The notes under the pieces are model-generated. The model ran no database searches and was not told the origin of the DNA. It was given only the letters and a program-made list of their open reading frames with translations. Positions 48,865 to 60,250 of a stretch of 64,000 bases of DNA are shown piece by piece. A program made the translations under genes and the position numbers. The stretch lies in contig NBAY01000036.1 in the NCBI GenBank assembly GCA_002794775.1, positions 410,761 to 474,760 of the forward strand, in the 5' to 3' direction. Position 1 is the first letter of the stretch, and every line of letters starts with the position of its first letter. Source of the stretch: Porodaedalea pini (taxonomy: Eukaryota; Basidiomycota; Agaricomycetes; Hymenochaetales; Hymenochaetaceae).

Positions 48865-49552
48865 AGATAACTGCCTTGATAGATATAGTGACGAGAAACT
48901 ATGGTCGTCGGTGCGTTGTAAGTATTATTGACTTCTCCGATCGTGGTTGCCAGCGTCGGTTTTGAGAAGGAGTCTTCTAAGTTCTATAGTCCGGATCCGA
49001 ATGGATCGACGCACGTTCCCGTTCACGTGATCATATATCACGTGCATGCCTCCTGCGATCCTCAATCCCGCCACATCATCACAAAAATCTGCAGAGTATT
49101 ATAACTAATTATATTCAATTATAAGTCTTAAAAGACATGTAATACATATAATCATTTCGGGCATAATTATAGAGCAATAAAATCTGAACTCCATCTTACA
49201 ATCCACCATAATACTTACCGAAAAGCATAACAGTCATACCAAATTATAATATATCAAAACACTTATGAGAGATTTTAATACATGATAAGACTTTCAATAG
49301 AGTATAAGTTAGTGGAAGTATTGCAGACTTATATATAATTAAATAAATTCTAAAGTCAGGATTACAAGGCGGCGGAAGAGTTGTCGGAGTTATAAAAGCA
49401 AGAAATTACTTATAATGCTTTCTAATTGATGGTGATGCGCACTGTCGGTTCTCATGTATATAATAGTTATAGCTCACTTAGCAGCAGTTGTCGTGGATGA
49501 CAATTAGATGGAAGTATTGGAATAGAATGAAATTGAAATAGCACATAACAAT
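48865..49552. other. AT-rich intergenic stretch
   Basis: The part from about 49080 to 49360 is strongly AT-rich and has no coding signal. It marks the border between ordinary genes and the rearranged region to the right. Confidence 0.5.
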
Positions 49553-49637
49553 ATGCGACCAACGATAGGGAAAATAGAAATAGCTGTTCAAGATGGATGG
49601 TATCGGATTGAATGTGAGCGGAAATTTCAATCAAAAT

Positions 49638-51317
49638 TCATACATTGTCCTCTTCCTCTTCGTTGTCCTCCTCACCCTCTTCATTGCCCTCCTCATCCTC
49701 GGTCCAGTCTCGATAGAAGTCTTCAATATCAGCTATGGCACCTAGGTCATGAGGATCAGTTGCCGCTTGGGTATTCGGAAAGATAATTCTGAGTAAGGGT
49801 TAGTAAGGGACCATAATATCACATAGACGCAGATGAACATACCGATTCCACCAAATCAATAGCTCAGCAGTGTACCTCTTGACATGTGGGACATCAGACC
49901 TGAACAATTGAATAATACCATTAAACATCTCGGGTATTTCTGGAGCACTCGACGTAGAGAAATGGAGCCTTGCGCTAAGAGCAAAGTAGACCTGGTAGTA
50001 ATACATTTTTCAGTATTATATATGCGCAAACCGTGAAACAAATAAAATACCTGGACAGTAACGTATGCAAGTGATCCTGGAGTGACTTCGGTCATACCAT
50101 GGATCTCTGCATTACCTATTTTCGTACACCTTGAGCCTTTGACAGCGGGACCTGAGTTTGCAGAAGAAGGCGCCGTAAAGATGTGTTTATAGGCCTACAA
50201 AAAGATGTAAACACATTAAGAAAGAAAAAGGAAGAAGACTTGCCCTGACGATCAAATTACCCTTCAAGAAGCCCTTCAGAGGGTTCCTTGGATGATAAAT
50301 ACCGTTTTCGAAGGCAAAGACTCGGCTATGGTTGCCATCAAGTTCACGGGTAACTCCTTTTTTGTTTGTTACCGTGGCCCTGTCTGCACGCAACAAAGCT
50401 AGATATCTAGAAAGTATGTAATATAAATCAGCAATGATGTGATAGGAAAGGCATGAGCACGTCTTCTTTTGTTTAAGATTATCTCAAAGTACTTACTCCG
50501 GAGTGAGCGGCTGAACCTCTGCGGGGGCCAGGAGCTTTGCGAGTGTCTCATTCTCGAATCCACGTAAGTCTTTGCAATCATTATCTGGCCGTGTCGACTC
50601 GTTGTCAACGGATGGGAAAACGATCCACTGGAGGATAATTTTCCTGATTCCTGATGTATCGGCAGACCGAGCGGCACGCTGACCCTCACGCAACTGTAAA
50701 CATTGTGAGAGTTTATCTATGCAGAGGAAAAAAAAGCAATGACTCACGCAATTAACTATATATTTGAATGTCTGAGTATCCGCCTTGACGACCTTCTTGT
50801 ACAGCAAGGTGTTGACATCGAATAAAGCCTTCACAGCATCCACAGCACGGTGGACACTGACACAAGAACTGATTATTGAAAGAATAAAGTAGAATAAAAC
50901 CAATCACTTACGACGGATCAGTGATTTGTTGTAATTCAGCAGGGCTAAGCTTTGCGTTAGGAATACCTTTGTTAAGAATTTGTTGCGGGCTAGTCCATGG
51001 TTCATATGCTCTAGCAAGGTAGCGTCCCTTGCTGACGAAGATGTCCGCTGCAGTACTGCAAATGAGTAAAGTAAACAGATAAACGAAGACAAGAGGAAGA
51101 AGCCAGCGTACGCCTTCCTCTTTCCACTTCTCGTAAACTCTTCCTCTGGCACCTGTCGTGAAGCACTGGTCGAGTCCGAGTCAGAAGAGGAGTCTGAGGA
51201 GCTAGGCTGCGAATCCGTCATAGGGGGGGTCGGTGTCATCGGGTACTGAGGGGCGAGCATTCCGTGAGGGAGAGACATCGGGTACTGAGGGGCGAGCATT
51301 CCATGAGGGGGAGACAT
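49638..51317 (-). CDS. DUF6698-like basidiomycete protein, intact copy
   Basis: About eight short exons read from ATG 51317 to the stop at 49638. The N-terminus contains a duplicated 13-residue unit (PHGMLAPQYPM) and a Ser/Asp run, then FTRSGKRKA. Conserved-looking blocks follow: ADIFVSKGRYLARAYEPWTS, AVDAVKALFDVNTLLYKKV, LREGQRAARSADTSGIRKII, LRGFENETLAKLLAPAEVQP, VYFALSARLHFS and ELLIWWNRIIFPNTQAATDP. The tail is Glu/Asp-rich and ends EEDNV. The VYFALS..WWNR pattern is that of DUF6698 proteins, lineage-specific in Basidiomycota and often next to transposases; their role is unknown. All splice junctions work. Family name given with moderate certainty. Confidence 0.65.
51238..51316. repeat. 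39-bp tandem duplication in the first exon
   Basis: Two copies of a 39-bp unit (gggtactgaggggcgagcat and following bases) lie head to tail with three differences. They double the peptide PHGMLAPQYPM at the N-terminus of the DUF6698-like protein. Confidence 0.8.
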
Positions 51318-51363
51318 CGCGGTGAGTGTTCGAATACAGAAAGAAGCATAGTAACACCGTAAG

Positions 51364-51369
51364 TTTATA
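51364..51369 (-). promoter_or_regulatory. TATA box of the DUF6698-like gene
   Basis: TATAAA on the minus strand, 47 bases upstream of the ATG at 51317. It lies in the short gap between this gene and the Ku70 fragment, so the gene carries its own promoter. Confidence 0.5.
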
Positions 51370-51479
51370 AGGCTGGGCGGGGGAGATCAGCGGCTGTGCA
51401 ACTTTCACTGGAAAACACAACCACGGCGAGATATCCCCTCTTGGCTATATCGCGTTATGATCTCACGTGTTTCAGTGAG

Positions 51480-52522
51480 AATGCCAGAACTTGAAGAGAG
51501 AAGGAAGAAAGCCGCACCGAATAGAACTTGGTAGGGTCGAATGGCCTCTCCTCCGTGCTGATGAAGAACGGTTCAACGGAGACACCCGCTTGAGTCAAGT
51601 CCTAAGCAAAGTGTTCATGGCGTCAAACAAATGCAATGCTAACTCAAGCGCTACCAAAAGTGTCGTTTGAGCAGACGTGACAAGTTGAGCGTTCTTCGCG
51701 CCAGGATGAGGGTCGTCTTCGTCAGTAATGAGGAAAAGACGCTTGATGCCAGATTTTGGAGCTCTGGTAGAAAAAAGTTGTTTTACGCAAACGAGCCTAT
51801 ACAGATAGGCAACACTTACCCGTCTCGTAAGGCCCAGTTACAGCTCGTAAAGACATCACCCATGGGGACACGATTCTCTGATGGTGGATACTCGTAACGA
51901 AGCCACTTATGGTTATCCTTTGCCTCTAGATACATTCGAGAGGAATGGATCAGCAATCGCTTAACATACAACTGCGAGTCGAAGTATAACGCACCATAAA
52001 GGAGCTGGATAAGATTTTGAATCTTTGGGGCATCAATCTGTCCTACAGGCTCGTATACGAACGTCCTATTCTTTGTACTCTGTAGCTCCGCGCGCCGTAT
52101 TTTCTTTCTTGCGAGACTTTGAGATGCTCAGTACGGTGTGGTATATGCGGGAGTTTGAGAGCTTCTCACGGTATTGAAAAGTAAAATCCCAGCAGCGTCA
52201 TTTGGCCCGACAACCTTCCGCTTCTGAATTTGCATATCGGCCTCGAGTGCAGCAAGTAGGTGGGAGGTCTGTGCGCCTTCTTTGTTCGGGTCATCATGAA
52301 GCGCTTGCATTGACTCCGAACAGTCAATCGCAAAGAGAACGACATCGCGTTTGCCTTCAAAGAACTGACAGCACGTGTCGTAAGACACAGAAACGATTCA
52401 GCTGGTATCTGGAGAATATTACGGAGTTGTCGGCATACCGAGAACTCGTTGAAATGCTAAAAAGTTAGTTTTGAGCTTCTTAAGTTAAGAAGCGTGCATA
52501 GCATGCTCACCGAATCAAGCAT
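51480..52522 (-). pseudogene. KU70: Ku70 N-terminal fragment
   Basis: Ku70 binds broken DNA ends in non-homologous end joining. The von Willebrand A-like N-terminal domain is clear: FFEGKRDVVLFAIDCSESM, SHLLAALEADMQIQKRKVV, GPNDAAGILLFNT, YEPVGQIDAPKIQNLIQLLY, PPSENRVPMGDVFTSCNWAL, APKSGIKRLFLITDEDDPHP, AGVSVEPFFISTEERPF and DPTKFYS. Introns between these pieces are normal. After FYS near 51530 nothing Ku-like follows, and the DUF6698-like gene starts 160 bases further on. The beta-barrel, bridge and SAP parts (about two thirds of the protein) are absent. The 5' end is uncertain: a 12-base first exon from ATG 52522 gives MLDSHFNEFSFFEG. Either a truncated relic or a gene broken by insertion or rearrangement. 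Confidence 0.85.
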
Positions 52523-53039
52523 ACGGTTCCGGGCACACCTCAGCTCGAGCTCGCCGTCATTCAAGGGCCCGTACGTCTGTCATTTCTTAGCTACGCTCGA
52601 TTTACACATGGGCAAGATCACCTTACCGACACAAGTACAGAAGAAGGCGGACACGAAGCCCGATCGCGCGCGGCCGGCTGATCAAAATCGTATAGTCAGT
52701 ATTCAAGCTTGCCCTTGCATCTGTACAACAGTTCTCACCATCCACATACTTGCACAGGTACCGCCGCCTCGAATCGAAAAAAAAGGGAAATCCTGGAGGA
52801 AAGAAAATGAGAATCAAGTTTCGAATGGTGCGTCCGACTGTCACAAAATCGTCCACCGTTCGACTGAAACGCGACTATAGATAATGAGAGGATTCTCGTC
52901 GTTGTCACTCGAGAAGTACGTTGACGAGTTGGCAAGGTGGGGGCGCGGCGTGAACTTGAAAAGAAAGTAGTTTACGATCTTGTACAACAAAGGAACCTTC
53001 GACTCCGATTGTTAGCTTATCGTCGGAGTCCTAGCGAAT
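52523..53039. other. Upstream flank of the Ku70 fragment
   Basis: Short open frames only. It should include the former Ku70 promoter. Confidence 0.4.
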
Positions 53040-53391
53040 CGACTTTTCATCTTTCACGAGCCCGTCTGACATCCTCGCACCTCACCCCGATCTCTTCAAG
53101 TCCGAACTCGACTCATCTCTTGCAGGCTTCGACCCTTACCTGCTGCAATCGCTCATCATCGAGCAGCCAGACGCGTTCAACTTCCTACATTCCGAAACTA
53201 CTCTTCACCGTCAGCTCAGAGTCTGCCTCAGCATATGAAACGATGACTGCCTGCTCGAAGTCTTTCTACAATCAAGCCTCCTCGAAGTATTCATTCGAAC
53301 TCGTTGGTAAATTCACACAGGCATCAGCCGTCTGACAGCCGTCAGACATTCCCTCAGACTATCGCGAAGCGGCTCAGGCAACATCTCGCTC

Positions 53392-53454
53392 GAAGAGTAT
53401 AATCCACACCCTCCTTCATCTGCCAATCATAACGGCACCTCGGACTATTCAAGT
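53392..53454 (+). repeat. 63-bp direct repeat, first copy
   Basis: Matches 53703-53766 with a few changes; 311 bases separate the starts. Both copies are in the same strand orientation and within the decayed ORF. Confidence 0.7.
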
Positions 53455-53702
53455 TACGATTCTCGTTCTGAGTACTACTCCATCGGCTCCAGCCATCCGT
53501 CATTGGCTTATGCATCCGTCATCTCACCGGCTGCGATCTCTGCACGCAGCTAGCCCGCGCAGGTTCAGTCTCAGGCTCGCGCACCCAGTCCCGTTGGCGC
53601 AGGCCTTGCCATGTCGTTGCTTCCCCGAATCTCACGAAACGACAGCTGCTCTGCTCGCCTTCTTCTAGTGTCACAGATGCCAACTCATCACAATGGCTCT
53701 CA

Positions 53703-53766
53703 TCAAGAGTATAATCCACACCTTCCTTCGTCTGCCAATCATGACGGCACCTCGGACTACTCAAGG
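53703..53766 (+). repeat. 63-bp direct repeat, second copy
   Basis: Partner of 53392-53454. The right end coincides with the 3' end of the Plavaka transposase gene on the other strand. Confidence 0.7.
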
Positions 53767-53781
53767 AGACAGAGTGCCCGA

Positions 53782-56700
53782 TTAATTTTGGACTGGCATC
53801 TCCTCATCTGCAGATTCATTGTCCAGTACCGATCCTTCAGACTCAGAGTCTTCCATTTCCTCATCTCCGCCTTCACTATCGTGTCCGTCATCTCCCATTT
53901 CGCTTTGAATGCGCTCGAGCAAAGTCTCAACTTCTTCTGCAGGTTCAACGTCCATCTCGTCATCTTCTTCATCAGAGCGGTGTACGCCCAGCTTGCTATA
54001 CAAGTCTGCTGGTACGTGGTTCGCGTTCTCGGCATTGTGTGCTGTGGTGTGGCCTACTCCACCGCCTCGGTGATGCATGAATAAATCACGGTCGGCAAAT
54101 CTGTACATCTATCAGTTTCAGTCCAATGGGAGATAAGGCAATTGTGACCTACTTATTCACGTAGAACGATTCCCAGTCTGTTATAATATCATTCGGTTCT
54201 TTGATTCGAGCTAGATAAGATGGAGACAGGAGCGCATCTGTGCGTCCGTAATGGAATGCGGGAATTAAATGGGCAGCGCGAACGACGGCAGCTGGATCTA
54301 CAAAACCGAACGGCGGGGACTCGTCTTCCCTTGTAACGAATCTTACGCGTTCCAATCGACAGGCATCATCGCCAAACCTATCTTCCACGGCTCGGCCGAA
54401 CCAACGAACCCACAGGAAATCCAAACGACTCGGTGCCGTGTCTCCATTGCTCCTGAGCCGCGCATCGACATGATATATCCCAATCACTCGAGCGTACCAG
54501 AACGGCGATATAGACTTTGAGACAGCATCCGAGTCCCTCGATAGAAGCATGACGTCCGAAGTAATGGAGGTAGGATTAATAGAATCATGTTCCGCTGCAT
54601 ATCATACGTTGTGTAGTTGATGCGTAGACGTTTGTGCTCGTACATCTTATCGTCTTTAATGATGACGTCCTCTCGATCAACAGTCGAGAACTGAAGTTCA
54701 TCATCATCACAATCAAAGTTCTTCAACCGAGCAAAAATGTGATTTAATAATAATTCTTCAAAATCCTGAGCAAATGTCAGTCATATGTTATTCTGAAAAA
54801 CAGCAATCTTACAATCAATGCGGGATCGTAATCGTTCCGACGCAACCATGATCTAATGGTATCCGTCATTCCCCTCGCTGCTATGCAGTAGCGCACGTTA
54901 TCGTCATCTAAACCGTCGTCGATGGCGTCCAGTGGAATTTTGGGCGCAGACTTGTTGAACTTTTCCGCCATGTGAGCAAGATTAGACTGGATGCGTTGAA
55001 TTTCTGTCACTTGTCGAACAAAGTTCACGTCGGTTCGTTCTTAAGTAATTTTGTCTCGACTGTTTGTGCTCAGTTTCACCCTGACGTTGCGAAAGTGAGT
55101 AAATGTTGGGTCTCGAAAATGAAGAGAAGTGTCTGACAATGGAAGTGCTATATGAGTCGGTCGTCCCGAACATGAGAACGTGATGTGCGTAGTCCCCAAG
55201 GGCATGAATCTTGGACGTATTTATATTGAAGGACTTCTTCACTGTGGGACGTATCAAGTCTGCGGTATTGGTATCACCTCCCATCGTCTTGCGGCGCGAT
55301 CTGCGCAGTCGCTTCTGGGATTCCGATGGAAGTTCGTCGGTCATGAAGGCAGAACATGTCTTGTCATTGAAGCTTCGCAGCGCAGTACCGAAATCGCTTC
55401 ATTTCACTGTCCAACGCTGCGACTGTAGCATCAGTGTGCATATGGAGCTTTGCGAGTGCATGGACGGTTGCCGCGCGATATAGGAGTTCGCGAACGATGG
55501 ACTCGTGAGGTTCTGGTAGAAGTCCCTCGAACACTGGTAATGCACACTATGCGGGGAGATGTTAAGCTACTGTTTTTGTTTCTGCCTTTGCTTGCTCACC
55601 TGTAAAAGGTCTTCGAAGCTGTACGCGGTCATTTGTTTCATCTCTGATATGTTTCCTTTGTATGTTCGTATCGCATCCGAAAAAGGAGGTATACATCGGA
55701 CCCTACTGAGTCATGAGAAGAGCCTTCCATTTAACATTTCGTCAACAAGCACTAACCTTCTGTCTAGCTCATGCACCTTGTTCAATCGAGCGTATGTGAA
55801 AGTATCAAGAATGCGAACGAGATGAGTGAAAATCTGCCGCCATACGCGACCTCCCACTCGTGCATGACATCAACCACGAGCATGGAATGGTAATCGAAAC
55901 CGAGGGGACCCAACCTTGCAGAAAAAGCATTCTAGAAACGCGTCAGAGTCTGTAAGACCTCCATATCAAACCGAGCGAACTCACTTCAACAGGCGTGAGC
56001 GATTGCGCGTCTAAAAGCCGACCGACACTTGCATTTGCAACATGCCGACGTTTATTATAGATGATGTCCCGAGCGACTTCTACTTTACGACGGCGCCATG
56101 TATCGTCAACTCGAGCACTGCTTGATTCGGTTTGAGAGTCTGCGTGTTTACCCAAAGACGATATTGCACCACTCTCCACGAGACAATGGGGGCACGGGCA
56201 CTTTCCTAAGTGCTTCATTGTTGCAAGCAGAACTCTGCAAGAATACTTAGTTTGTCATCCGTATGAATCGAACGATACGTACTTTTCAGGGTAATCCACA
56301 GAGTAAGTGAAGATGCGAGGATACAAACGTCGTGTCACCCCATCGCCGCAGCGGACGACCATGCCGTGTTTCCACGCATGAAGAAATTCGTCGTCCAGCA
56401 TAGTTTTCCATACGCTGTGCATTACTTCTCGCCGGCAATGTGTCTGAAGTGCGTTCGATGCCGGATTTCCCTGTGCATGATGTTGAACGAAGTCATTGAA
56501 ATCACCCAGAAGCTACGAATGAAATAATGAGATGAAAAGTCCAATCTTCAAGAGACAACTCGCTTATGGAAGGTATATGAGCAATATGATGACATGCTCC
56601 AGACTTTCTTTCGCTCGTACTTCGACTGGTTGCCAAACTGGAGATACGCGGGCCAGAGTTTTGCGCTGCCAAACTTTGCGGCTGACATTCCATCTGACCA

Positions 56701-57890
56701 TAGCTGCATTGCAACGACGGCTCTTGGAAGATCGTCGCCAGAGTCCCGGGGGAGACGTTGCACTTCCTCGTGTGCGTCACGAAACTTCTTTGACCAATAT
56801 AATTCCCCATGGACTGTCTGCTCCTCACCTCCATGCGGTGACTGAATCCTAAGCTCATAAGGCTCGTAACAAAAACCTGCGCTCTTCTCTTTGCTCTCGA
56901 ACACGAACTGAATGACAGCAACCAACAGTTGATGAAGGAACTTGTTAATTTCGAAATCAAGGCAACTCGGTGCTTCAGGATGCAAGTGTCCAAGCGGCAC
57001 ACGTATCTTCAGACCACTTTGCATCCAGCCATCACGGGGGTCAAAAAACTTGTCTAGAGAGCTGTTTCGAAGCTGCTTGGTGACCTTCCATATATTCATT
57101 TCGAGAACGTCTTTTGCGATGAAGTCATCCGAGCCTATTAGAGCTTGAAGCCGTTCTGCATCCTCAAGTGTTTTAGTAAGGGACCCCGACCAAAACCATT
57201 GGTTGAAAAGAAATGAGGATAAATTCGGATGCGGGGCAAACAGATTTCCTTGCACACCTCGATCTGCAGGTGAGGGCTCCCTATCATACACGTTTCCTAC
57301 AGCGGGGGCTTCCGGACAAGAGATACATCTGAAGACCTTACACAATCCAAACTTGTTGCATTCAGATCAGAATATGCGGGAAGGAGTATCATCCACAGCC
57401 TCTGGGTCTCCTGAATTGGCTGCTGTTTCTTCCGTGCTAGAGTTTGCTTGAATCACGGCTGCACTGGTAGGAACATCAGGTAACGCGTCCCGATAACAGG
57501 CAGGAAGTACACGTCGGCGTACAACGCAGCCAGCCGCTGATAGAGTCGGTGGGTCAGGCACAGCAAGAGGATGGCTGGGCGCACTTTCAGTGGGATCGAG
57601 GTCAGGGCTGAAGCCAGGCACCACACCCGTATCGTCATAAGTCTCAGCGAAGGAGGCCGACTACATTTTTAAAAAAATTGAGTAATCTAGACTTAAGTGA
57701 AGAGAAGCAAGACAACACATACTCCATGCGAGAGCTTCACCTTCTTGGCTTTCTTTCGTATCTCCTTCGCATCAAGCAATACTCACTTCGCTTCAGCCTG
57801 AACGTAAAGACAAGCAGCTTCATGACGACCGAGGCCATTCATTCCCATGGATGTACGCGGGCACCCAGGACCACTACAACTGTACAACAT
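53782..57890 (-). mobile_element. Plavaka-type (CACTA/CMC-like) DNA transposase, at least one frameshift
   Basis: Pieces of one long transposase occur in order on the minus strand. They are an N-terminal zinc knuckle (CPRTSMGMNGLGRHEAAC, start ATG 57890), RRRVLPACYRDALPDVP, and the long frame 57345-56548 with FLFNQWFWSGSLTKTLED, NIWKVTKQLRN, RVPLGHLHPEAPSCLDFEIN, ELYWSKKFRDAHEEVQ and YLQFGNQSKYERKK. Then come HLGKCPCPHCLVESG, ARLGPLGFDYHSMLVVDVMH with EWEV, KIHALGDYAHHVLMFGTTDS, RINYTTYDMQR, SPFWYARVIGIYHVDARLRS, and the C-terminal MYRFADRDLFMHHRGGGVGH, ending in a Glu/Asp-rich tail. These are the hallmarks of Plavaka transposases of Agaricomycetes. In the VMHEWEV..VWRQIF block near 55845 one base is missing. 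The ends of the element (terminal inverted repeats) were not found. Confidence 0.85.
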
Positions 57891-58195
57891 TTTTTTGGAC
57901 GGTGCAGAACGAGCGAGGGAAAGGGACATGGAGAATGCTTTGGGACCAGATAAGGGTGCATTTATCTCTACAGTGTGCGACTGCCTAATCATTCCATTCC
58001 TATTATGCAGCCGATAGATCTGCAATGTGCCTGCCCGAGGGTACCAAACGATGATTCCTTGACATATGCAACCGGCAAGTCCCTGGCCAGCCACGCTACC
58101 GAGATATAATGTCCATGATTTCGCTCGTGGCTCTGTCGGCCGGCGTCAACCAATAAAGCTACCGCAAAGTATGGAGATGTCAGCGAGCTGCACAT
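57891..58195. other. Flank between the transposase and the 318-bp repeat
   Basis: A partial coding-like reading on the minus strand, with VAWLARDLPVAYVKES near 58060, has no start, end or family that I can support. Confidence 0.35.
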
Positions 58196-58513
58196 AGAAA
58201 GACAGAAGAGAGAATAGTACGCACCTCTTTTTGAATCAATCGTAATATCTCGCCTGACATGACGATGTATGTTCGATGCGCGTCCTTCACCCTATCAAAA
58301 AACAGCACCACTAACTATAGTTTGCGGTACTGCATACTCCACCCCACCTATCACATGCACTAGGCTGGCGACAACGGCAGGGTTGGCTATACTATGACAA
58401 TGGTTGCTATTGAGCCTGGGAGCACTTGTCAAAAGACGAGGGGAAAAAAGGCTCGAGACAGCGAAAAATCCCATCCTGATCCCAGAAAGCTCAGATCCCA
58501 GTATTTGCTTGAT
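58196..58513. repeat. 318-bp direct repeat, left copy
   Basis: Matches 59538-59855 over exactly the same length with only scattered substitutions. On the minus strand it contains an open piece DAHRTYIVMSGEILRLIQKE. The repeat begins AGAAAGACAG and ends TTTGCTTGAT, without the TG..CA ends of an LTR. Confidence 0.85.
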
Positions 58514-59520
58514 GCGACCGACAATAGGGAAAATAGAAATAGCTGTTCAAGATGGATGGTATCGGATTGAATGTGAGCGGAAATTTCAATCAAAATTCAT
58601 ACATTGTCCTCTTCCTCTTTGTTGTCCTCCTCACCCTCGGTCCAGTCTCGATAGAAGTCTTCAATATCAGCTATGGCACCTAGGTCATGAGGATCAGTTG
58701 CCGCTTGGGTATTTGGAAAGATAATTCTGAGTAAGGGTTAGTAAGGGACCATAATATCACATAGACGCAGATGAACATACCGATTCCACCAAATCAATAG
58801 CTCAGCAGTGTACCTCTTGACATGTGGGATGTCAGACCTGAACAATTGAATAATACCATTAAACATCTCAGGTATTTCTGGAGCACTCAACGTAGAGAAA
58901 TGGAGCCTTGCACTAAGAGCAAAGTAGACCTGGTAGTAATACATTTTTCAGTATTATATACGCGCAAACCGTGAAACAAATAAAATACCTGGACAGTAAC
59001 GTATGCAAGTGATCCTGGAGTGACTTCGGTCATACCATGGATCTCTGCATTACCTATTTTCGTACACCTTGAGCCTTTGACAGTGGGACCTGAGTTAGCA
59101 GAAGAAGGCACCGTGAAGATGTGTTTATAGGCCTACAAACCGTTTTCGAAGGCAAAGACTCGGCTATGATTGCCATCAAGTTCACGGGTAACTCCTTTTT
59201 TGTTTGTTACTGTGGCCCTGTCTGCATGCAACAAAGCTAGATATCTAGAAAGTATGTAATATAAATAAGCAATGATGTGATAGGGAAGGCATGAGTACGT
59301 CTTCTTTTGTTCAAGGTGGATCAGTGATTTGTTGTAATTCAGCAGGGCTAAGCTTTGTGTTAGGAATACCTTTGTTTAGAATTTGTTGCGGGCTAGTCTA
59401 TGGTTCATATGCTCTAGCAAGGTAGTGTCCCTTGCTGACAAAGATGTCCGCTGCAGTACTGCAAATGAGTAAAGTAAACAGATAAACGAGGACAAGAGGA
59501 AGAAGCCAGCGTACTGATCA
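58512..59520 (-). pseudogene. Deleted copy of the DUF6698-like gene
   Basis: It matches 49553-51115 but lacks two internal pieces, corresponding to 50201-50299 and about 50477-50914, plus a small loss in the acidic tail coding part. The retained parts still encode VYFALSARLHFS and ELLIWWNR. The missing exon (LLAPAEVQPLTPE) appears, rearranged, at 60030-60250. Without those exons no functional protein can be made. Confidence 0.85.
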
Positions 59521-59537
59521 CAGAAAGCTCAGATCAC

Positions 59538-59855
59538 AGAAAGACAGAAGAAAGAATAGTACGCACCTCTTTTTGAATCAATCGTAATATCTCACCTGAC
59601 ATGACGATGTATGTTTGATGCGCATCCTTCACCCTATCAAAAAACAGCACTGCTAACTATAGTTTGCGGTACTGCATACTCCACCCCACCTATCACATGC
59701 ACTAGGCTGGCGACAACAGCAGGGTTGGCTATACTATGACAACGGTTGCTATCGAGCCTGGGAGCACTTGTCGAAAGACGAGGTGAAAGAAGGCTTGAGA
59801 CAGCGAGAAATCCCATCCTGATCCCAGAAAGCTCAGATCCCAGTATTTGCTTGAT
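59538..59855. repeat. 318-bp direct repeat, right copy
   Basis: Partner of 58196-58513. Together the copies bracket the deleted DUF6698-like copy (58514-59537, 1,024 bases). Confidence 0.85.
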
Positions 59856-59989
59856 CTGGCTGTCGATGGTCAGCCGGTAAAGCAATATGATATGTTTTAG
59901 TATACGGACCTCTTTCTTGAGTTCTAGTGCTCAAACTTGTTGGGTAATGCACGAAGTCCATATCATGGCTTGCTACAACAGCTGCTGTT

Positions 59990-60250
59990 GTCAACTCGTA
60001 TCAACGGATGGGAAAATGATCCACTGGAGGATTATCTCAAAGTACTTACTCTGGAGTGAGCGGCTGAACCTCTGCGGGGGCCAGGAGCTTTGCGAGTGTC
60101 TTGTTCTCGAATCCACGTAAGTCTTTGCAATCATTATCTGGCTGTGTTGACTTGTTGTCAACGGATGGGAAAACGATCCACTGGAGGATAACATCGTTGA
60201 TCCCCGATGTGTCGCTGATCCTTGGTGTGTCGGACGTTCGAGCGGTACGC
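59990..60250 (-). pseudogene. Displaced exon of the DUF6698-like gene
   Basis: It matches 50480-50690 of the intact gene and encodes DLRGFENKTLAKLLAPAEVQ. A 34-base part (tcaacggatgggaaaatgat and following) is present twice, at about 59999-60032 and 60158-60191, flanking the exon. It looks like the piece lost from the copy at 58.5-59.5 kb. Confidence 0.75.

Larger units (their letters stand above)
53040..53770 (+). pseudogene. Decayed ORF of unknown family with internal duplication
   Basis: A coding-like reading (DILAPHPDLFKSELDSSLAG, then FDPYLLQSLIIEQPDAFNFL) runs from about 53060 to a stop near 53238. It resumes as GISRLTAVRHSLRLSRSGSG and EYNPHPPSSANHNGTSDYS to about 53548. A second, diverged copy of the EYNP..SSANH..GTSDYS peptide follows at 53703-53766. 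Stops and frame changes make it non-functional. I do not recognise the family. Confidence 0.45.

Noticed and set aside
52128..52388. A separate small von Willebrand-A protein
   Set aside because: The flanking exons read on as Ku70, so this is one exon of the Ku70 fragment rather than its own gene.
58196..59855. LTR retrotransposon with 318-bp LTRs
   Set aside because: The repeats do not start with TG and end with CA, and there is no primer-binding site, polypurine tract or pol/gag sequence between them.
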